In this document: positions 4,997 to 7,826 of the stretch, one piece after another
How positions within the stretch are numbered: the stretch's first letter is position 1
Layout: each line of letters opens with the position of its first letter
From: an uncultured Aliarcobacter sp.
Lineage (GTDB): Bacteria > Campylobacterota > Campylobacteria > Campylobacterales > Arcobacteraceae
Assembly: GCA_947629065.1 (NCBI GenBank)
Contig: CANRCH010000086.1
Coordinates: 1 to 7,826 of the forward strand
Length of the DNA stretch: 7,826 bases
Direction: 5' to 3'
Translations under genes and position numbers: made by a program
Notes under the pieces: model-generated
What the model was told of the DNA's origin: nothing
Database searches by the model: none
Seen by the model: only the letters and a program-made list of their open reading frames with translations

Positions 4997-7564
4997 TTAT
5001 TTTCTCACTAATATAGCTTGAATTCTTCTGTTTTTTGCTTGACCTTCTGCAGTACTATTATCTGCAACTGGTTCATTATACCCTTTTCCAACTGATTGTA
5101 ACCTAGAAGCTTCAACACCATTGTCTATAATAAGTTGTTTAACAGCATCTGCTCTTTTTTGTGAAAGAACTGTATTATATTGAGCTGAACTTCTTCCCTC
5201 TTTACTTGCGTGTCCTTCAATAATCGCATCAAACCCTTTATTATCATTTAAATATTTTGCGAATGCTAGAACTTTATCTTTAGAGTTTTCTAAAATTTTT
5301 GCAGAGTTATTTTCAAATAATATCTCTAAGTTAATAGGTTGTGTACAACCATACTCATCAACTGCATAACCTTTTGGAGTATCTGGACATTGATCTAAAT
5401 TATTTGGAACACCATCTTGGTCATCATCTAAAATTTGAACAGGTGCTACAACTGATGCTTTTGGAACATAAACTGCTACTGCTGTAACATCATTTAATTT
5501 CTTATCTCCAAAATTTGTTTGTAAAAATGCTCTATCATAATCTACTCTTGATTGTGCATGTAATATTTTACTATCTACACCTCTATTTTGTAGCTCTTCT
5601 TTTACATTATTAGCATATTTTTGAGCTGTTTCGAAACTATCTTGTTTATCACTGTTTGCTCTTGTGTTACCAATAATTGTAACAACTGCATTTGTATCAT
5701 TGTATTGTTTTAACTCATTTGCAATTTTATCTAATGACTCAGTATTGTTTTCATTCATATTTAAGAAATCATATCTTCTGATCATTGCAAAATCATCATA
5801 ATATAAATGTTTATCTAAATCTGTTGATTGAACATTTTTAGCTGCAACTGTATTAAATTCATAATCATAAAGACCTAATTTAGAATCTTTTTTAGGACTA
5901 TTTTCTGTATATTGTAAAGCTTGTACTAGATAATCTTCACTATTTGCAGCAAATTTATTTGCTCCATCAACTTCACAACCATTTTCATCAACAGGTGCAC
6001 CAAAAGGAGTATCTGGACATTGATCTTTGCTATCTGGAATTCCATCAAAATCGCTATCTTTTTTCTCTTTGTTACAACCATAAGGAGTAATATCATCTTG
6101 TCCAAGAACTGAGTTATCACAAATATCTAAGCTATCTACAATACCATCACCATCTACATCATAATTAACTGGTAATTCATCTTCTACAACAACAAGTGGG
6201 TTAATTGTAGGGTTAATTAATTTATTATAATCTTTATCTTCAACAATTGAACTTACCATCATTCCCATTGCATCTAGAATTCTATATTGTGAATATAGTT
6301 TATCCATTTGTGCATTTACGATTTGAGTTTTAGAACTAACTAAGTCATTTTGAGCAGAAAGTAAATCAAGAAGTGTTCTTCTTCCCATTTCATACTCACT
6401 TTGGTAGCTTTCTAAAGTCTCTTCAGAGTTTTCGTAATAAGTTTCTAAATCTTTTAATTGTTTTCCAATCATTTCATAAGCATTCCATGAAAGTTCTAGA
6501 CCTTCAATAGTTTGTCTTTTTAAATCTCTTAAAATTTCAACTTCTCTATTTATAGTTGATTTAGATTTTTGAACATCTGCAACATCTGCAAGTCCGTTAA
6601 ATAGATTCCAGTTCAGTACAACATAAGCTCTTTGTCTGTCGTCTTGAGAATCCCATTTATTTTGATTTGTATAGTCATTATATAGTTGTTCAAACTCTAA
6701 ATCAATAATTGGATAGAATTTACTTTGCTTTTGTTTATAAAGTTCTTGAGCCCCTTTAATATTAAAATTACTTACTATTAAAGATGGATTATTTGTAATT
6801 GCTATTTGAGTTGCTCTTTCTTTACTTTCTGGCATTGCAAAATCTAATCTTGGCATTTCAAGAGTTCCAACATTTACAGATCTTCCAAATAGTCTTTTAA
6901 ATCTAGCTTCTTTATCAATTGTATTGTTTTGATTAACTGTTAAGTTCGAGTTTGCTAGAGATAAAGATGCATTGATTTTTGTCATCTCTGATTTGTTTGT
7001 AAGACCTTGCTCATATAATGATTGAACATCTTCATATATTTTTTTATTTATTGCAACATTTTCTTTTGCAATTTGTAGAAGCTTATAACTTCTAATAAGA
7101 TCAATATAAGCACCTACCATTTGAAATGCAATATCATTTGCATTTTCTACATAGTGATGAGCTGCAGCCATGATTCTAGCTTCTTGATAGTTCATTTTAT
7201 GAGTTGTACTAAAACCATTAAAAATATTTTGAGTAAGTTTTAATGAGTTTGAGTAACTAGCATAATTTCCTTTATCGGCTCCAGAAATATCGTGATTCCA
7301 TTTTTTATCTTTATTACCATCTTTAAAGTGACCAGAATTTGCGATACCTATAGTTCCTCTATAATCTAAAGATGGTAACCATTCAGATTTAACTATTTCT
7401 AAATCTTGTTGAGTTTCGTGAAAGTTTTTTAGTCTTTCTTGAACAACGGGATTTGTTTGTAGTGCTTCTACAACGCTCTCTTGTAAAGTAAGTGCAAAAG
7501 CATTACCTCCGATAAATAAACAAGCTGCACTAGCAACTACGCTTAAGAATCTATTCTTATTCAT
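4997..7564 (-). CDS. TolC-type outer-membrane channel fused to TSP3 repeats and OmpA-like domains
   Basis: An 855-residue exported protein. A signal peptide (residues 1-24, cleavage after NAFA) precedes a TolC-family domain at about 25-441. That domain shows the family's internal duplication: LTQNIFNGFS at 110-119 and LNWNLFNGLA at 317-326. It would be the outer-membrane exit of the type I system. Two thrombospondin type 3-like repeats follow, each Asp-rich with a Cys pair (469-497, 503-530). A degenerate OmpA-like module (about 590-702), a third TSP3 repeat (713-740) and a clear C-terminal OmpA domain (744-855: EGHASKEG, LSQKRADAV, GKGYNEP, NRRIQAIL) complete it. The OmpA domain would tether the channel to peptidoglycan. 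Ordinary TolC/LapE proteins are about 420-490 residues. The ATG at 7562-7564 has AAGGAG six nt upstream. It is first in the operon. Confidence 0.92.
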   Translation of the reverse strand: MNKNRFLSVVASAACLFIGGNAFALTLQESVVEALQTNPVVQERLKNFHETQQDLEIVKSEWLPSLDYRGTIGIANSGHFKDGNKDKKWNHDISGADKGNYASYSNSLKLTQNIFNGFSTTHKMNYQEARIMAAAHHYVENANDIAFQMVGAYIDLIRSYKLLQIAKENVAINKKIYEDVQSLYEQGLTNKSEMTKINASLSLANSNLTVNQNNTIDKEARFKRLFGRSVNVGTLEMPRLDFAMPESKERATQIAITNNPSLIVSNFNIKGAQELYKQKQSKFYPIIDLEFEQLYNDYTNQNKWDSQDDRQRAYVVLNWNLFNGLADVADVQKSKSTINREVEILRDLKRQTIEGLELSWNAYEMIGKQLKDLETYYENSEETLESYQSEYEMGRRTLLDLLSAQNDLVSSKTQIVNAQMDKLYSQYRILDAMGMMVSSIVEDKDYNKLINPTINPLVVVEDELPVNYDVDGDGIVDSLDICDNSVLGQDDITPYGCNKEKKDSDFDGIPDSKDQCPDTPFGAPVDENGCEVDGANKFAANSEDYLVQALQYTENSPKKDSKLGLYDYEFNTVAAKNVQSTDLDKHLYYDDFAMIRRYDFLNMNENNTESLDKIANELKQYNDTNAVVTIIGNTRANSDKQDSFETAQKYANNVKEELQNRGVDSKILHAQSRVDYDRAFLQTNFGDKKLNDVTAVAVYVPKASVVAPVQILDDDQDGVPNNLDQCPDTPKGYAVDEYGCTQPINLEILFENNSAKILENSKDKVLAFAKYLNDNKGFDAIIEGHASKEGRSSAQYNTVLSQKRADAVKQLIIDNGVEASRLQSVGKGYNEPVADNSTAEGQAKNRRIQAILVRK
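5345..5428 (-). other. Third TSP3-like repeat (residues 713-740)
   Basis: DDDQDGVPNNLDQCPDTPKG... with a second Cys at residue 740. The DxDxDG-type loop suggests calcium binding, and the Cys pair could form a disulfide in the periplasm. It joins the degenerate OmpA module to the C-terminal OmpA domain. Confidence 0.8.
5376..6026. repeat. Exact 21-nt direct repeat within the fusion gene
   Basis: Copies at 5376-5396 and 6006-6026 are identical and both encode the DQCPDTP part of a TSP3 repeat. They are 630 nt apart, a multiple of three. They frame the second TSP3 repeat's end and the degenerate OmpA-like module. Confidence 0.9.
5975..6160 (-). other. First two TSP3-like repeats (residues 469-530)
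   Basis: DVDGDGIVDSLDIC...C (469-497) and DSDFDGIPDSKDQCPDTPFG...C (503-530). They are Asp-rich loops of the thrombospondin type 3 kind that often link beta-barrels to OmpA domains. They sit where the TolC domain ends and could act as a calcium-stiffened spacer. Confidence 0.8.
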
Positions 7565-7570
7565 GTTTTT

Positions 7571-7576
7571 CTCCTT
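7571..7576 (-). promoter_or_regulatory. Ribosome-binding site of the operon's first gene
   Basis: AAGGAG six nt before the ATG at 7562-7564. It fixes the start at a signal peptide with a normal basic N-region (MNKNR). Confidence 0.85.
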
Positions 7577-7603
7577 TTTTCTTTCGAAATTAAATATTTC
7601 AAA

Positions 7604-7613
7604 ATACTATATA
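7604..7613 (-). promoter_or_regulatory. Candidate operon promoter -10 element
   Basis: Minus-strand TATATAGTAT lies 40-49 nt upstream of the first gene's start, with T/A-rich sequence before it and no clear -35, in keeping with Campylobacterota sigma-70 promoters. A small inverted repeat (GAAAT, TAAAT spacer, ATTTC; 7586-7600) lies just downstream and could be an operator. Both are weak calls in DNA this AT-rich. Confidence 0.3.
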
Positions 7614-7826
7614 AAATAATCTTTGTTTTTACTTAAAACTTTTTTAGTTATTTTAAGGATTATTAATTATTTTTTATACACTAGTTATTATTATAATATT
7701 ATTTATTTTAAATTTTAGATTATTTATATAGAAAAGATAAAATTCTATCTTTAATACTCTAAAAAAATAATTTTAAACATAAATTCTATAATAATGCATA
7801 TATATAATCCTTCTTAATAGTAAATT
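7614..7826. other. AT-rich upstream region without a gene
   Basis: No frame with a plausible start, ribosome-binding site and length is seen on either strand up to the window's right edge. It is almost pure A/T with short palindromic runs and probably holds the operon's upstream regulatory sequence. The neighbouring gene lies outside the window. Confidence 0.5.

Noticed and set aside
5926..6120. Minus-strand open frame of 64 codons in another frame
   Set aside because: It overlaps the TSP3 repeats of the fusion gene out of frame, and the Ile/Leu/Met-rich product has no recognisable features.

Overview
The window looks like a chromosomal segment of an AT-rich Campylobacterota bacterium, most likely from the Arcobacter group. 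This is inferred from the very low GC content, the HU sequence style (GFGTF...KVPGT rather than RNPQTG) and the LapB/LssB-like transporter. No species marker is present, so the assignment is moderate. All complete genes and the tRNA lie on the minus strand, so they are transcribed from right to left.

Right to left: an AT-rich leader with a candidate promoter (7565-7826) is followed by a four-gene cluster that reads as one operon. First is an 855-residue outer-membrane protein that fuses a TolC-type efflux channel to calcium-binding-type TSP3 repeats and two OmpA-like modules. Next is a 718-residue type I secretion ABC transporter of the LapB/LssB type, with an N-terminal C39-like domain lacking the catalytic cysteine. 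Then comes a 456-residue HlyD/LapC-type adaptor. Last is a 197-residue LuxR-type regulator with a degenerate receiver domain. The junctions are very tight (18-nt gap, 8-nt overlap, 0-nt gap), and two of the four genes start with TTG. The first three proteins form a complete trans-envelope type I secretion channel of the class that exports large RTX/Lap-type adhesins. The adhesin and any LapD/LapG-type control proteins are not in the window.

After a 204-nt AT-rich spacer with two clean inverted repeats comes hup, encoding the nucleoid protein HU. Its start is trimmed to the ATG behind a good ribosome-binding site. It is followed by a strong intrinsic terminator and a tRNA-Leu(CAA) gene with an encoded CCA. 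The left edge holds the last 34 codons of an unidentified gene on the plus strand that converges on the tRNA.

The points most worth a second look are the TolC-TSP3-OmpA fusion with an internal degenerate OmpA module flanked by an exact 21-nt direct repeat, the Gln in place of the H-loop His in the ABC ATPase, the pseudo-receiver LuxR regulator built into the secretion operon, and the adaptor's stop codon sitting directly and in frame before the regulator's TTG start. I found no wholly new system. The window is best read as a type I secretion operon with unusual built-in features.
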